Source: Neotabrizicola shimadae
GTDB taxonomy: Bacteria; Pseudomonadota; Alphaproteobacteria; Rhodobacterales; Rhodobacteraceae
DNA length: 64,000 bases
Assembly (NCBI RefSeq): GCF_019623905.1
Contig: NZ_CP069370.1
Coordinates: forward strand, 2,666,001-2,730,000
Reading direction: 5' to 3'
The notes beneath the pieces are model-generated. The model searched no databases, was not told where the DNA came from, and was given only the letters and a program-made list of their open reading frames with translations. The first letter of the stretch is position 1; the number at the start of each line of letters is the position of its first letter. Positions 26,735 through 36,112 of the stretch are shown here, one piece after another. The translations under genes were made by a program, and so were the position numbers.

Positions 26735-27502
26735 TCATTCCCCCCGAAACTGTGGCCGGCGTTTTTCGTGGAAAGCGCGGATGCCTTCGGTCTTGTCGGC
26801 ACTGTCCAGCAGGGCCTCGAAGGCCGCCCTCTCGCCCGGAAGGTCAAGCGCGGCTTCCGAACCGGCGACGAGGGACCGCTTGGCGGCCCGAAGCGCCAGC
26901 GGCGCGCGGGTGGCCAGGCGGGTGGCCAGGTCTTCGGCCATGGGAAGGGCCGGACCGTTGGCCAACCAGCCGGCTATGCCCCAGTCGAATGCGGTCGCCG
27001 CGTCGATGATTTCGCCGGTCAGAACCAGACGCGTGGCCCTGGCGCGCCCGACCAGTGCCATCAGCCTTTGACCGCCGCCCGCGCCAGGAATCAGGCCAAG
27101 CGAGGTTTCCGGCAGGCCAACTCGTGCCGTTGCGCCCAGGACCATGCAATCCGCCATCAGTGACAACTCGAACCCGCCACCAAGGGCGAAGCCGTCAACG
27201 GCCGCGATCAGCGGCTTTGAAAAGCCACGAATATTCAACCAGTGCAGTTTACGGGGGTCAAATGCGCCTTCAAGGCTGCTCTTGTGTTCGATTTCGCCAA
27301 TGTCGGCACCGGCCGCAAAGTTCCCCTCGGCGCCCGTCAGCACCACGGCGCGACAATCGGGGTCGGCATCCAGCCGCGCCAGCTGTGCCGCGACGTCGCC
27401 AAGCAGCGCCGTGTTCAACGCATTGCGCACCAAAGGACGGTTCAGCGTGAGGAGGGTCCAGCCCTCGCGCGGGGTGATGATCAGGTCCATGTAGAGCATC
27501 AT
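26735..27502 (-). CDS. Enoyl-CoA hydratase (crotonase) with both catalytic glutamates
   Basis: Crotonase-fold enzyme of about 255 residues. Oxyanion-hole motif [10 protein letters not shown]; both hydratase glutamates are present, in [11 protein letters not shown] and in [14 protein letters not shown]. That supports true hydratase activity, unlike the second crotonase at 31058. No clear Shine-Dalgarno is seen; the ATG at 27490 (MDLIITP) is as likely as 27502. Co-transcribed with the 3-hydroxyacyl-CoA dehydrogenase gene. Confidence 0.88.
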   Translation of the reverse strand: MMLYMDLIITPREGWTLLTLNRPLVRNALNTALLGDVAAQLARLDADPDCRAVVLTGAEGNFAAGADIGEIEHKSSLEGAFDPRKLHWLNIRGFSKPLIAAVDGFALGGGFELSLMADCMVLGATARVGLPETSLGLIPGAGGGQRLMALVGRARATRLVLTGEIIDAATAFDWGIAGWLANGPALPMAEDLATRLATRAPLALRAAKRSLVAGSEAALDLPGERAAFEALLDSADKTEGIRAFHEKRRPQFRGE

Positions 27503-27518
27503 GGCCGAGGCAGGAAGA

Positions 27519-27548
27519 ATTTCAAGTTAGAAATTTCAAGCTTGAAAT
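27519..27548. promoter_or_regulatory. Candidate MarR operators between divergent hydratase and monooxygenase genes
   Basis: ATTTCAAGCTTGAAAT (27533-27548) is a perfect 16-bp palindrome. An imperfect copy overlaps it (27519-27534), so ATTTCAAG occurs twice, 14 bases apart. The tract lies 17-46 nt upstream of the leftward gene and 69-98 nt upstream of the rightward gene. Size, AT-richness and placement suit the MarR regulator at 30627. Confidence 0.6.
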
Positions 27549-27616
27549 ACCAGATCGGTGATGTCAGCCTCCGACTCGGAAAACGCGAACCACGATCCAC
27601 CCAAGGGATGCGGGTC

Positions 27617-29902
27617 ATGAAAATTCTCTGCCTCGGCGGCGGCCCTGCGGGCCTTTACTTTGCCATCTCGATGAAGTTGCGAGACCCCGCGCATCAGGTG
27701 ACGGTGCTGGAACGCAACCGCGCCAACGATACGTTCGGCTGGGGCGTCGTGCTGTCGGATGACGCTTTGAGCCGGATGCAGAAGAACGATCCGGTGTCGA
27801 CCAAGGCGATCCGGGATCACTTCGCGTATTGGGACGACATCGCGGTTGTCCACGACGGCCATCGCACTGTGTCGGGCGGTCATGGCTTTGCCGGGATCGG
27901 CCGCAAGCAGATGCTGATCCTGCTGCAACAGCGCGCCCGAGACCTGGGCGTGGAGATGCTCTTCGAGACCGAGTTCCGCACGGCCGAGGAGTACCGGCAG
28001 GAGTATGACCTGGTTGTTGGGTGCGATGGCATCAACTCGGTGGTGCGCCGCGAATATGCCGAAGTGTTCCAGCCCGATATCGACACACGGAAGTGCAAGT
28101 TTGTCTGGCTGGGCACCCACCAGAAGTTCGACGACGCCTTCACCTTCATCTTCGAGAAGACGGAGCACGGCTGGGTCTGGGCGCATGTCTACCAGTTCGA
28201 TGCCGACACCGCGACCTTCATCGTGGAATGCCTGCCCGAGACCTGGGACCGCTGGGGCTTTGAGCACATGTCCAAGGAAGAGACGGTCGAAACCTGCCGG
28301 AGGATCTTTGAACGCCACCTGGGCGGGCATGAGTTGATGTCAAACGCCGCCCACCTGCGCGGCTCTGCGGTGTGGATGCAGTTCCCGCGCGTGATCTGCG
28401 GGACGTGGTACCACAAGAACGTGGTGCTGATGGGCGATGCCGCGGCGACGGGGCATTTTTCGATCGGTTCAGGCTCGCGGCTGGCGTTCGACAGCGCCAT
28501 CGCGCTGGCGGAATACCTGCACAGCGAACCGACGATGGAAGCGGCCTTCCAGCGCTATCAGGACGAGCGGCGTGTCGAGGTGCTGCGTCTGCAATCGGCG
28601 GCGCGCAACTCGCTGGAGTGGTTCGAGGAGGTGGAACGCTACCTCGACATGCCGCCCATGCAGTTTGCCTATTCCCTGCTGACGCGCAGCCAGCGGATCA
28701 GCCACGAGAACCTTCGCCTGCGCGATCCGGCCTGGCTGCGCGAGGCCGAGGACTGGTTTCAGGAACAGGCGGGAGGAAAGCCGGGCCGCCAGCCCATGTT
28801 CGCCCCCTTCCGTCTGCGCGGCATGGAGTTGAAGAACCGCGTCGTCGTCTCGCCCATGGCGCAGTACAAGGCGGTGAACGGCTGCCCGACCGACTGGCAC
28901 CTGATCCATTATGCCGAACGCGCCAAGGGCGGCGCGGGGCTGGTCTATACCGAGATGACCTGCGTCTCGCCCGAGGGCCGCATCACCGACGGCTGCCCCG
29001 GCCTTTACGCGCCCGAGCATGAGACGGCGTGGAAGCGGCTGGTGGATTTCGTCCATGCCGAAACCACCGCGAAAATCTGCTGCCAGATCGGCCATGCCGG
29101 GCGGAAGGCGAGCGTCCAGGTGCCCTGGGCCGATGACGAGATGCCGCTGGTGACGGGCGGGTGGCAGACCATCGCGCCCTCGGCAATCGCCTGGTCGAAC
29201 AAGCACCCCGCCCCGCGCGAGATGACAGAAACCGAAATGGAGCGTGTGACGGCGGAATTCGCGGCGGCAACCGAGATGGCAAGTCGTGCAGGCTTTGACA
29301 TGGTCGAACTGCATGCGGCGCATGGTTACCTGATCTCGTCCTTCATCTCGCCGATGTCGAACCGGCGGACGGATGCCTATGGCGGGTCGCTGGAGAACCG
29401 GATGCGCTTCCCGCTGCGTGTGCTGGCGGCGATGCGCGCGGCCTGGGGCGAGGATAGGCCCCTGTCGGTGCGGATCAGCGCGAATGACTGGGTGGGCGAA
29501 CGCGGCGTGACCCCGGAAGATGCGGTAGAGATCGCACGGATGTTCGCTGCCGCTGGCGCCGACATCATCGACGTGTCCGCCGGCCAGACATCGACCGAAG
29601 CGAGGCCCATATACGGGCGGATGTTCCAGACCCCGTTCAGCGACCGTATCCGCAACGAGGCGGGATTGGCGACGATGGCTGTGGGCAACATCACCGAGGC
29701 GGATCAGGTGAATTCGATCCTGTTGGCGGGTCGTGCCGACCTTGTCTGCCTTGCGCGGCCGCACCTGGCCGATCCTTACTGGACGCTGCACGCGGCCATC
29801 GCCGCCGGTGATTCCGGCACGGACTGGCCCCTGCCCTATCTGGCCGGTCGCAACCAGGCGCAAAGGCTGCGGGAGAAAAGCCAGGAGACGATCCGGGTAT
29901 GA
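27617..29902 (+). CDS. 2-aminobenzoyl-CoA monooxygenase/reductase (fused FAD hydroxylase and old yellow enzyme)
   Basis: A 761-residue natural fusion. Residues 1 to about 390 are a class A FAD monooxygenase ([15 protein letters not shown] at 6-20, [10 protein letters not shown], and the [17 protein letters not shown] motif). Residues about 395-750 are an old-yellow-enzyme TIM barrel ([32 protein letters not shown]). This architecture is that of the Azoarcus evansii enzyme that hydroxylates 2-aminobenzoyl-CoA and then reduces the ring to a 2-amino-5-oxocyclohexenyl-CoA. Salicyloyl-CoA 5-hydroxylase-type fusions are the alternative. SD AGGG 9 nt upstream; the stop overlaps the SDR start. A CoA ligase fitting aminobenzoate ends the operon. 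Confidence 0.88.
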   Translation: MKILCLGGGPAGLYFAISMKLRDPAHQVTVLERNRANDTFGWGVVLSDDALSRMQKNDPVSTKAIRDHFAYWDDIAVVHDGHRTVSGGHGFAGIGRKQMLILLQQRARDLGVEMLFETEFRTAEEYRQEYDLVVGCDGINSVVRREYAEVFQPDIDTRKCKFVWLGTHQKFDDAFTFIFEKTEHGWVWAHVYQFDADTATFIVECLPETWDRWGFEHMSKEETVETCRRIFERHLGGHELMSNAAHLRGSAVWMQFPRVICGTWYHKNVVLMGDAAATGHFSIGSGSRLAFDSAIALAEYLHSEPTMEAAFQRYQDERRVEVLRLQSAARNSLEWFEEVERYLDMPPMQFAYSLLTRSQRISHENLRLRDPAWLREAEDWFQEQAGGKPGRQPMFAPFRLRGMELKNRVVVSPMAQYKAVNGCPTDWHLIHYAERAKGGAGLVYTEMTCVSPEGRITDGCPGLYAPEHETAWKRLVDFVHAETTAKICCQIGHAGRKASVQVPWADDEMPLVTGGWQTIAPSAIAWSNKHPAPREMTETEMERVTAEFAAATEMASRAGFDMVELHAAHGYLISSFISPMSNRRTDAYGGSLENRMRFPLRVLAAMRAAWGEDRPLSVRISANDWVGERGVTPEDAVEIARMFAAAGADIIDVSAGQTSTEARPIYGRMFQTPFSDRIRNEAGLATMAVGNITEADQVNSILLAGRADLVCLARPHLADPYWTLHAAIAAGDSGTDWPLPYLAGRNQAQRLREKSQETIRV

Positions 29903-30630
29903 CGGCGGCACCGAGGCGGGTTCTGGTGACAGGCGGCGGCTCCGGCATCGGCCGGGGCATCGCCCATGCCTTTGCCGATGCGGGCGACCGCGTGACGATC
30001 ACGGGCCGCACCCCTGCGGCGCTGGCTGAAACTGCAACGGGTCGCGACATTGAGACCCGTGTCGCCGATGTGACCGATGAGGCGCAGGTGGCCGCCCTGT
30101 TCGGCGAGCCCTTCGACGTGGTGGTGGCCAATGCCGGGGGTGGCGTGGCGGGCCGGCTGAAAAACCTGTCGCTGGCGGCCTGGAACGAGACGCTGGCCGT
30201 CAACCTGACCGGCACGTTCCTGACATTCCGCGAGGCGCTGCGCGGCATGGGGGCGGGCGGCCGGCTGATTGCCATCGCCTCGACCGCCAGCTTGAAGGGC
30301 GGCGCGACAATCCCGGCCTATGCCGCAGCCAAGCACGGCGTGTTGGGGCTGGTGCGGTCGGTTGCCTTGGACGCAGGCCCCAGGGGCATCACCTGCAACG
30401 CCGTCTGCCCCGGTTTCGTGGATACGCCCCTGGGCCAGGCTGCCGTGGATGCCGTGCAGGCGCGACGCGGCGTCCCGCGTGACGCGGCGGTGGCCGAAGT
30501 CGTGTCGGACAACCCGCTGAAGCGGATGATCGACGTGGCCGAAGTCGCGGCGGCGGTGCTGTTCCTGGCGTCGCCCGGCGCCTCGATGGTGAATGGCCAT
30601 GCGCTTTCGGTTTCCGGGGGCGAGATATGA
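29899..30630 (+). CDS. Short-chain dehydrogenase/reductase
   Basis: Classical SDR of 243 residues with [15 protein letters not shown], the catalytic serine in [10 protein letters not shown] and YAAAKHG, and C-terminal [10 protein letters not shown]. FabG-like in overall shape. Coupled by ATGA overlaps to the monooxygenase upstream and the MarR gene downstream, so it very likely acts on a reduced-ring or ring-opened CoA ester. Confidence 0.85.
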   Translation: MTAAPRRVLVTGGGSGIGRGIAHAFADAGDRVTITGRTPAALAETATGRDIETRVADVTDEAQVAALFGEPFDVVVANAGGGVAGRLKNLSLAAWNETLAVNLTGTFLTFREALRGMGAGGRLIAIASTASLKGGATIPAYAAAKHGVLGLVRSVALDAGPRGITCNAVCPGFVDTPLGQAAVDAVQARRGVPRDAAVAEVVSDNPLKRMIDVAEVAAAVLFLASPGASMVNGHALSVSGGEI

Positions 30631-31061
30631 GCGCCCTGTCCAAGCGCCGACTGAAGATGTGGATCCGCCTTCTGGGTGTGACCCGGTCGGCAGAGGGCGA
30701 ACTGCGCGAGTTCCTGCGGGTGAAGCACGGGACTACCCTGCCCCGCTTCGACGTGATGGCCGCGCTGTACCGCCGTCGCGACGGCGTGACGATGAGCGAT
30801 CTGAGCCGGATGCTGCTTGTCTCGAACGGCAACGCGACGACGGTGGTGGACCGGCTGGAAGCGGACGGGCTGGTGCGCCGGTCTCCCTCGGACGTGGATC
30901 GCCGCACGGTCTATGTCGCCTTGACGCCAGAGGGATTGAGCGCGTTCGAGGGGCTGGCCGCCGATCACGAGGCCGAGGTCGACCGGCTGTTCGAGGGCCT
31001 GGACGAGGCCGATCTGGACAGGCTGACCGATATCCTGAAACGCCTGGGGGGTGGGCAATGA
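30627..31061 (+). CDS. MarR-family transcriptional regulator
   Basis: A 144-residue winged-helix regulator: [20 protein letters not shown] is the recognition region and [16 protein letters not shown] the wing. Embedded in the operon by 4-nt overlaps on both sides. Likely binds the palindromic tract at 27519-27548 and senses an aromatic CoA ester, as known MarR regulators of aromatic CoA pathways do (inference). Confidence 0.87.
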   Translation: MSALSKRRLKMWIRLLGVTRSAEGELREFLRVKHGTTLPRFDVMAALYRRRDGVTMSDLSRMLLVSNGNATTVVDRLEADGLVRRSPSDVDRRTVYVALTPEGLSAFEGLAADHEAEVDRLFEGLDEADLDRLTDILKRLGGGQ

Positions 31062-31870
31062 CCGAGATGGCCGGGCTGACGCCCAAGCATTTCCTGTGGG
31101 AAGTCAGGGACCGGATCGCCGTGGTGCGGCTGAACCGTCCCAAACGGAAGAACCCGCTGACCTTCGACAGCTATGCCGAATTGCGCGACACCTTTCGCGC
31201 GCTGCCCTATGCCTCGGATGTGGATGTGGTGGTCTTCGCCTCGAACGGCGGCAATTTCTGTTCGGGCGGCGATGTGCATGACATCATCGGCCCGCTGATC
31301 GGCCTGCCGATGAAAGACCTGCTGGCCTTCACCCGCATGACCGGCGATCTGGTGAAGGCGATGATCGGCTGCGGCAAGCCCGTCATCGCGGCCGTGGACG
31401 GGGTGGCTGTAGGGGCCGGGGCGATCATCGCCATGGCCTCTGACCTGCGGCTGGCGACGCCGGGGGCGAAATGCGCCTTTCTGTTCACGCGAGTGGGCCT
31501 GGCCGGTTGTGACATGGGGGCCTGTGCCATGCTGCCCCGGATCATCGGACAGGGCCGGGCGGCGGAGCTTTTGTACACCGGGCGCGTGATGCGGGCCGAG
31601 GAAGGCGAGAGGTGGGGTTTCTGGAACGCGCTTCACACGCCGGAAGCGCTGGAGGCCGAGGCACTGGCGCTGGCGCGGCGGCTGGCCGAGGGCCCGACCT
31701 TTGCGCATGGCATCACCAAGACCCAGTTGAACCAGGAATGGAACATGGGTCTGGACCAGGCGATCGAGGCCGAGGCGCAGGCCCAGGCCATCTGCATGCA
31801 GACCCGGGATTTCGAGCGGGCTTACCGCGCCTTCGTGGCGAAGGAGACGCCGGTGTTTCAGGGCGACTGA
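31058..31870 (+). CDS. Crotonase-family enzyme lacking hydratase glutamates (isomerase or ring hydrolase candidate)
   Basis: Crotonase fold, 270 residues, with oxyanion-hole motif [11 protein letters not shown]. The two glutamates of enoyl-CoA hydratase are replaced: [11 protein letters not shown] in place of GGG-E, and [13 protein letters not shown] in place of PE-LG-PG. The aspartate in [15 protein letters not shown] aligns by eye with the catalytic aspartate of PaaG-type isomerases. I therefore favour a double-bond isomerase or a ring-opening hydrolase rather than a hydratase. It overlaps the MarR stop by 4 nt. Confidence 0.8.
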   Translation: MTEMAGLTPKHFLWEVRDRIAVVRLNRPKRKNPLTFDSYAELRDTFRALPYASDVDVVVFASNGGNFCSGGDVHDIIGPLIGLPMKDLLAFTRMTGDLVKAMIGCGKPVIAAVDGVAVGAGAIIAMASDLRLATPGAKCAFLFTRVGLAGCDMGACAMLPRIIGQGRAAELLYTGRVMRAEEGERWGFWNALHTPEALEAEALALARRLAEGPTFAHGITKTQLNQEWNMGLDQAIEAEAQAQAICMQTRDFERAYRAFVAKETPVFQGD

Positions 31871-31925
31871 CATCGGGGGGCTTCGCCCGCGGACACCAAG
31901 AGTATCGTTTCGGACAGAACATGAC

Positions 31926-33062
31926 ATGGCGGATCAAAGCTATCTGAACTGGCCCTTCCTGGACGACCGGCACCGGGACCTGTCGATGGCGCTGGAAGAT
32001 TGGTGCGCCTCCCACCTGCCGGTGGATCACCACGACGTCGATGCCGCGTGCCGGGGGCTGGTGGCGGCGCTTGGCGCGGGGGGGTGGCTGCGCCACTCCG
32101 GGGCGGCCGAGGGCGAGCGGCTGGATGTCCGCACTCTGTGCCTGATCCGCGAGACGCTGGCGCGGCACGATGCCTTGGCCGATTTCGCCTTTGCGATGCA
32201 GGGGCTGGGGATGGGGGCGGTTTCGCTGTTCGGCTCGGACCAGCAACGGCGCTGGCTGGAACGGACGCGGCGCGGGGATGCAATCGCGGCCTTCGCGCTG
32301 ACCGAACCGGGCTCGGGTTCGGATGTCGCGGCGACCGCGACCACGGCCGTCCGGGTGCCAGAGGGCTGGCGGCTGGATGGCGAGAAGACCTGGATTTCCA
32401 ACGGCGGTATCGCCGATGTCTACGTGATCTTCGCCCGCACCGGCGAGGCGCCCGGCGCGAAGGGCCTGTCGGCCTTCTTGATGCCGGCCGATGTGGCGGG
32501 GCTGAGCGTTGCCGAGCGGCTGGAAACCATCGCGCCGCATCCTCTGGCGCGGCTGAAGCTGGACAACGTGGTGCTGCCCGACGATGCGCTGATCGGAAAG
32601 CCGGGCGAGGGGTTCAAGCTGGCGATGTCGGTGCTGGACGTGTTCCGGTCCACCGTTGGCGCGGCGGCCCTGGGAATGGCGCGGCGGGCGATGGACGAGA
32701 CGGTGGCGCGCGTGAAGGCGCGGCGCATCCAGGGCCAGCCGCTGGCCGAGTTGCAGATGGTGCAGGGGCACATCGCCGACATGGCGCTGGAGATCGACGC
32801 GGCCGCGGCGCTGGTCTACCGCGCTGCCTGGGTCAAGGACATGGGTGCAGCACGGGTCACGCGCGAGGCGGCGATGGCAAAGCTTTATGCCACCGAGGCG
32901 GCGCAGCGGGTCATCGACTTGGCTGTGCAACTGCATGGCGGCGATGGCGTTCGGTCTGGTTCGGTGGTCGAGGCGCTGTACCGCGATATCCGGGCACTGC
33001 GCATCTATGAAGGCGCCAGCGACGTACAGCGGGTGGTGATCGCCCGCAGCGTCCTGGGATGA
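31926..33062 (+). CDS. Acyl-CoA dehydrogenase
   Basis: FAD acyl-CoA dehydrogenase of 378 residues. Flavin/substrate motifs [11 protein letters not shown] and WISNGG; catalytic glutamate in [10 protein letters not shown] near the C-terminus; VQLHGGDG before it. Would introduce the double bond in the ring-opened dicarboxyl-CoA. The preceding gap (31871-31925) has a GGGGGGCTTCGCCC hairpin-like run followed by AGTATCGTTTCGGACAGAAC, related to the motif near 12020. Confidence 0.9.
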   Translation: MADQSYLNWPFLDDRHRDLSMALEDWCASHLPVDHHDVDAACRGLVAALGAGGWLRHSGAAEGERLDVRTLCLIRETLARHDALADFAFAMQGLGMGAVSLFGSDQQRRWLERTRRGDAIAAFALTEPGSGSDVAATATTAVRVPEGWRLDGEKTWISNGGIADVYVIFARTGEAPGAKGLSAFLMPADVAGLSVAERLETIAPHPLARLKLDNVVLPDDALIGKPGEGFKLAMSVLDVFRSTVGAAALGMARRAMDETVARVKARRIQGQPLAELQMVQGHIADMALEIDAAAALVYRAAWVKDMGAARVTREAAMAKLYATEAAQRVIDLAVQLHGGDGVRSGSVVEALYRDIRALRIYEGASDVQRVVIARSVLG

Positions 33063-33084
33063 CGGTTCAACAGGGAGAAGACGA

Positions 33085-33537
33085 ATGGCAGACAAACTGG
33101 ACGGCGGCATCACCCGCGATGGCACCGCCTATCATGGGCGGCAGTTGAACATCCTTGGGCAGCGGTACTTCCCCAAGGCCAGCTGCGCCGCGACCTTCGC
33201 CTTCGAGACCAACAGCGAGGCGGGCCAGTTTGTGCCCGTCCATGTGCACCCGACCCAGGACGAGTTCATCCTGGTGCAGGAAGGCCAACTGGAGCTGAAA
33301 CTGGACGGCGTCTGGCACACGGCCAGGGCGGGTGACCTGGTGCGGATGCCGCGCGGGGTGCCGCATGGCTATTTCAACAAGTCCGACAAGCCGGCGCGCG
33401 CGCTCTTCTGGGTATCTCCCGCCGGCAAGCTGGAGGCCCTGTTCGAGGTGCTTCACGAGATGTCGGACATCCCGGCGATCATCGCCGCATCGGCCGAGCA
33501 CGAGGTGGATTTCCTGCCGCCCGAAGCCAACGACTGA
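33085..33537 (+). CDS. Cupin-domain protein
   Basis: Single cupin barrel of 150 residues with metal-ligand pattern HVHPTQDEF (two His and one Glu) and PRGVPHGYF (third His). SD GGGAGAAG before the ATG. Cupins of this size include dioxygenases, isomerases and decarboxylases, so no specific activity can be given. Its place between the acyl-CoA dehydrogenase and thioesterase genes ties it to the 2-aminobenzoyl-CoA pathway. Confidence 0.75.
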   Translation: MADKLDGGITRDGTAYHGRQLNILGQRYFPKASCAATFAFETNSEAGQFVPVHVHPTQDEFILVQEGQLELKLDGVWHTARAGDLVRMPRGVPHGYFNKSDKPARALFWVSPAGKLEALFEVLHEMSDIPAIIAASAEHEVDFLPPEAND

Positions 33538-33547
33538 GGAAAGCGCC

Positions 33548-33955
33548 TTGGCCTACCGCCGCCAGATCCGCATCGAGTTCAACCATTGCGACCCCGCGGG
33601 GATCGTCTTCTATCCCCGCTATTTCGAGATGACGAACTCGGTCACCGAGAACTTCTTCCGCGAGGCGGTGGGCTATTCCTACGCCCGGATGATGGACGAA
33701 GGCATCGGCGTGCCCACGGCGCGGGTCGAGACGGATTTCCTCGTCCCCTCGCGCCTGGGCGAAGAGCTCGATTGGGAACTGGTGGTGGAACGGCTGGGGC
33801 GAACCTCGGTCACCTTCCGGCAGGTGGCGCAATGCGGCGGCGAAACCCGGGTCCGGGCGCGGCTGACGCTTGTGTGGCTGTCGCCCGACCTGCGCCCCGC
33901 GCCCTGGCCCGATGACGTGAAGGCGCGGCTTTCCGCGCATCTGGAGGCAACATGA
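33548..33955 (+). CDS. Acyl-CoA thioesterase, 4-hydroxybenzoyl-CoA type
   Basis: Hotdog protein of 135 residues with the 4-HBT active-site stretch EFNHCDPAGIVFYPRYFEM. A TTG start at 33548 is favoured by GAGGAA just upstream and places the conserved strand at residue 6. The 3' end overlaps the RidA-like gene by 4 nt. Probably removes stalled aromatic or alicyclic acyl groups from CoA. Confidence 0.85.
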   Translation: MAYRRQIRIEFNHCDPAGIVFYPRYFEMTNSVTENFFREAVGYSYARMMDEGIGVPTARVETDFLVPSRLGEELDWELVVERLGRTSVTFRQVAQCGGETRVRARLTLVWLSPDLRPAPWPDDVKARLSAHLEAT

Positions 33956-34362
33956 GCACCCACGAGATCCTGCATCCGTCACACTGGAGGCCGGCCATCG
34001 GCTATTCCAACGGCGTGGCGGCCAAAGGCCGGATGGTCTTTACCGGCGGCATCATCGGCTGGAACGCGGATCAGGTCTTCGAGACCGACGATTTCGCGGG
34101 TCAGGTGGCGCAGGCGCTGCGGTCGATCGTCGAGGTGCTGGCCTGCGCCGGCGCACGGCCCGAACATCTGGTGCGACTGACCTGGTATGTGACGGACAAG
34201 CGGGAATATCTTGGGAGCCTCAAGGAGATCGGCCGCGCCTATCGCGAGACCATCGGGAAGCATTATCCCGCGATGGCGCTGGTGCAGGTGGTGGCACTGG
34301 TGGAGGACCGAGCCAAGGTGGAAATCGAAGCGACGGCCGTGGTGCCGGAGGAGGTCGCATGA
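33952..34362 (+). CDS. RidA/YjgF-family protein lacking the conserved active-site arginine
   Basis: Chorismate-mutase-like small trimeric fold, 136 residues. RidA enzymes hydrolyse enamines and imines and release ammonia; their arginine sits in a PAR motif. Here that position reads YPAMALVQV, with Met in place of Arg, while the rest (LVRLTWYVTD, VEIEATAVV) is kept. The product of the fused monooxygenase/reductase is itself a cyclic enamine, so deamination of a CoA-bound enamine is an attractive role (inference). Overlaps the CoA-ligase start by 4 nt. Confidence 0.82.
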   Translation: MSTHEILHPSHWRPAIGYSNGVAAKGRMVFTGGIIGWNADQVFETDDFAGQVAQALRSIVEVLACAGARPEHLVRLTWYVTDKREYLGSLKEIGRAYRETIGKHYPAMALVQVVALVEDRAKVEIEATAVVPEEVA

Positions 34363-35981
34363 CGCTTGGACCGACGGGCCATGTTGACAGCTTCTCCCGT
34401 GACCGCCTGCCCCCGGCCGAGGACTGGCCAGAGATCCGGCTGGACGGCTTCGATTATCCCGAATGGTTGAATGCCGGGGTCGAGTTGACCGACCGCATGG
34501 TGGAAAGGGGCTTTGGCGACCACATCGCCCTGATCGGCAATGGGCGTAGCCGCACCTACAAGGAACTGGCCGACTGGTCGAACCGCATCGCCCATGCGCT
34601 GGTTTCGGACTACGGGGTGCGGCCGGGCAACCGGGTGCTGATCCGGTCGGCCAACAACCCGGCGATGGTGGCCTGCTGGCTGGCAGCCACCAAGGCAGGT
34701 GCTGTGGTGGTGAACACCATGCCCATGCTGCGGGCCGGGGAACTGGCGAAGATCGTGGACAAGGCCGAGATTTCGGTCGCCCTTTGCGACACGCGCCTGA
34801 TGGAAGAGATGGTCGCCTGCCAGAAGGACAGCCGGTTCCTGATGACGGTTGTGGGCTTTGACGGCACGGCGAACCATGACGCAGAGCTTGACCGGGTGGC
34901 CCTGCGCAAGCCCGTCAAGTTCCAGGGGGTACGGACCGGGCGCGACGACGTGGCGCTTCTGGGCTTCACCTCGGGCACCACGGGCGAGCCCAAGGCCACG
35001 ATGCACTTCCATCGTGACATCCTGATCATCGCGGACGGCTATGCAAGGGAAGTTCTGAACGTCACGCCCGAGGATGTGTTTGTCGGCTCCCCGCCGCTGG
35101 CCTTCACTTTCGGCCTCGGCGGTCTGGCGGTGTTTCCGCTGCGCTTTGGCGCGGCGGCGGCACTGCTGGAACAGGCCAGCCCGCCGAACATGATCCAGAT
35201 CATCCAGGAGCATAAGGCGACGATCTGCTTCACCGCGCCAACAGCCTATCGCGTGATGCTGAAAGCGATGGACGAGGGCGCGGACCTGTCCTCGCTGCGC
35301 GCCGCGGTCAGCGCGGGCGAGACCCTGCCGGCCCCGGTCTATGACGAATGGAGGACCAAGACCGGCAAGCCAATGCTGGACGGCATCGGCGCGACCGAGA
35401 TGTTGCACATCTTCATCACCAACCGTTTCGACGACCACCGCCCCGGCTGCACAGGGCGTCCGGTGACGGGCTACGAGGCGCGGATCGTCGACGATCAGAT
35501 GAACGAGAAGCCACGCGGCGAGGTTGGGCGGCTGGCGGTGCGGGGGCCGACCGGTTGCCGCTATCTGTCAGACCACCGCCAAAGGGCCTATGTGAAGGCG
35601 GGCTGGAACCTGACGGGCGACAGCTTCTGGCAGGACGAGGACGGCCGCTTCCACTTTGCCGCACGGTCCGACGACATGATCATCTCGGCCGGCTACAATA
35701 TCGCGGGGCCCGAGGTCGAGGCGGCGCTTTTGGCCCATCCCGCGGTGCTGGAATGCGGTGTGATCGGCGTGCCCGACGAAGAGCGGGGCCAGGTGGTCGA
35801 GGCCCATGTCGTGCTGGCGCCGGGCCATGTGGGCGATGCACTGATGGTCAAGCTGCTGCAGGACCACGTGAAGGCGACCATCGCCCCCTACAAGTACCCC
35901 CGGCGCGTGGTCTTTGCCGATAGCCTGCCCAAGACCCAGACCGGCAAACTGCAACGGTTCCGCCTGAAGGCGGGGAGTTGA
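34359..35981 (+). CDS. 2-aminobenzoate-CoA ligase (benzoate-CoA ligase family)
   Basis: AMP-forming acid:CoA ligase of 540 residues. P-loop LLGFTSGTTGEPKATMHFHRD, then GIGATEMLHIFI, the FHFAARSDDMIISAGYNI hinge, and the catalytic lysine in KTQTGKLQRFRL. Activates anthranilate to 2-aminobenzoyl-CoA, the substrate of the fused monooxygenase/reductase; benzoate or salicylate remain possible. Last gene of an operon beginning at 27617. Confidence 0.85.
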   Translation: MTLGPTGHVDSFSRDRLPPAEDWPEIRLDGFDYPEWLNAGVELTDRMVERGFGDHIALIGNGRSRTYKELADWSNRIAHALVSDYGVRPGNRVLIRSANNPAMVACWLAATKAGAVVVNTMPMLRAGELAKIVDKAEISVALCDTRLMEEMVACQKDSRFLMTVVGFDGTANHDAELDRVALRKPVKFQGVRTGRDDVALLGFTSGTTGEPKATMHFHRDILIIADGYAREVLNVTPEDVFVGSPPLAFTFGLGGLAVFPLRFGAAAALLEQASPPNMIQIIQEHKATICFTAPTAYRVMLKAMDEGADLSSLRAAVSAGETLPAPVYDEWRTKTGKPMLDGIGATEMLHIFITNRFDDHRPGCTGRPVTGYEARIVDDQMNEKPRGEVGRLAVRGPTGCRYLSDHRQRAYVKAGWNLTGDSFWQDEDGRFHFAARSDDMIISAGYNIAGPEVEAALLAHPAVLECGVIGVPDEERGQVVEAHVVLAPGHVGDALMVKLLQDHVKATIAPYKYPRRVVFADSLPKTQTGKLQRFRLKAGS

Positions 35982-36001
35982 TGGCTGGATCACGGTAAGG
36001 T

Positions 36002-36075
36002 TGGAGCGGGTAGCGGGAATCGAACCCGCCCCATCAGCTTGGAAGGCTGAGGCGCTACCACTACACCATACCCGC
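36002..36075 (-). tRNA. tRNA-Gly (anticodon TCC)
   Basis: Reading the minus strand: acceptor GCGGGTA pairs with TACCCGC, D-arm TGGTGTAGTGGTAGCG, anticodon loop CTTCCAA (TCC), T-arm GGGTTCGATTCCC, and encoded CCA at 36004-36002. It lies between the CoA ligase and the helicase genes. No integrase or duplicated tRNA 3' end is seen nearby. Confidence 0.95.
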
Positions 36076-36112
36076 CGCTCTGTGGGGGGCATAGCCCGGC
36101 CACGCATCAAGA

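Noticed and set aside
36002-36112. tRNA-Gly as an integration site for a mobile element
   Set aside because: No integrase, no direct repeat of the tRNA 3' end and no composition change next to it.
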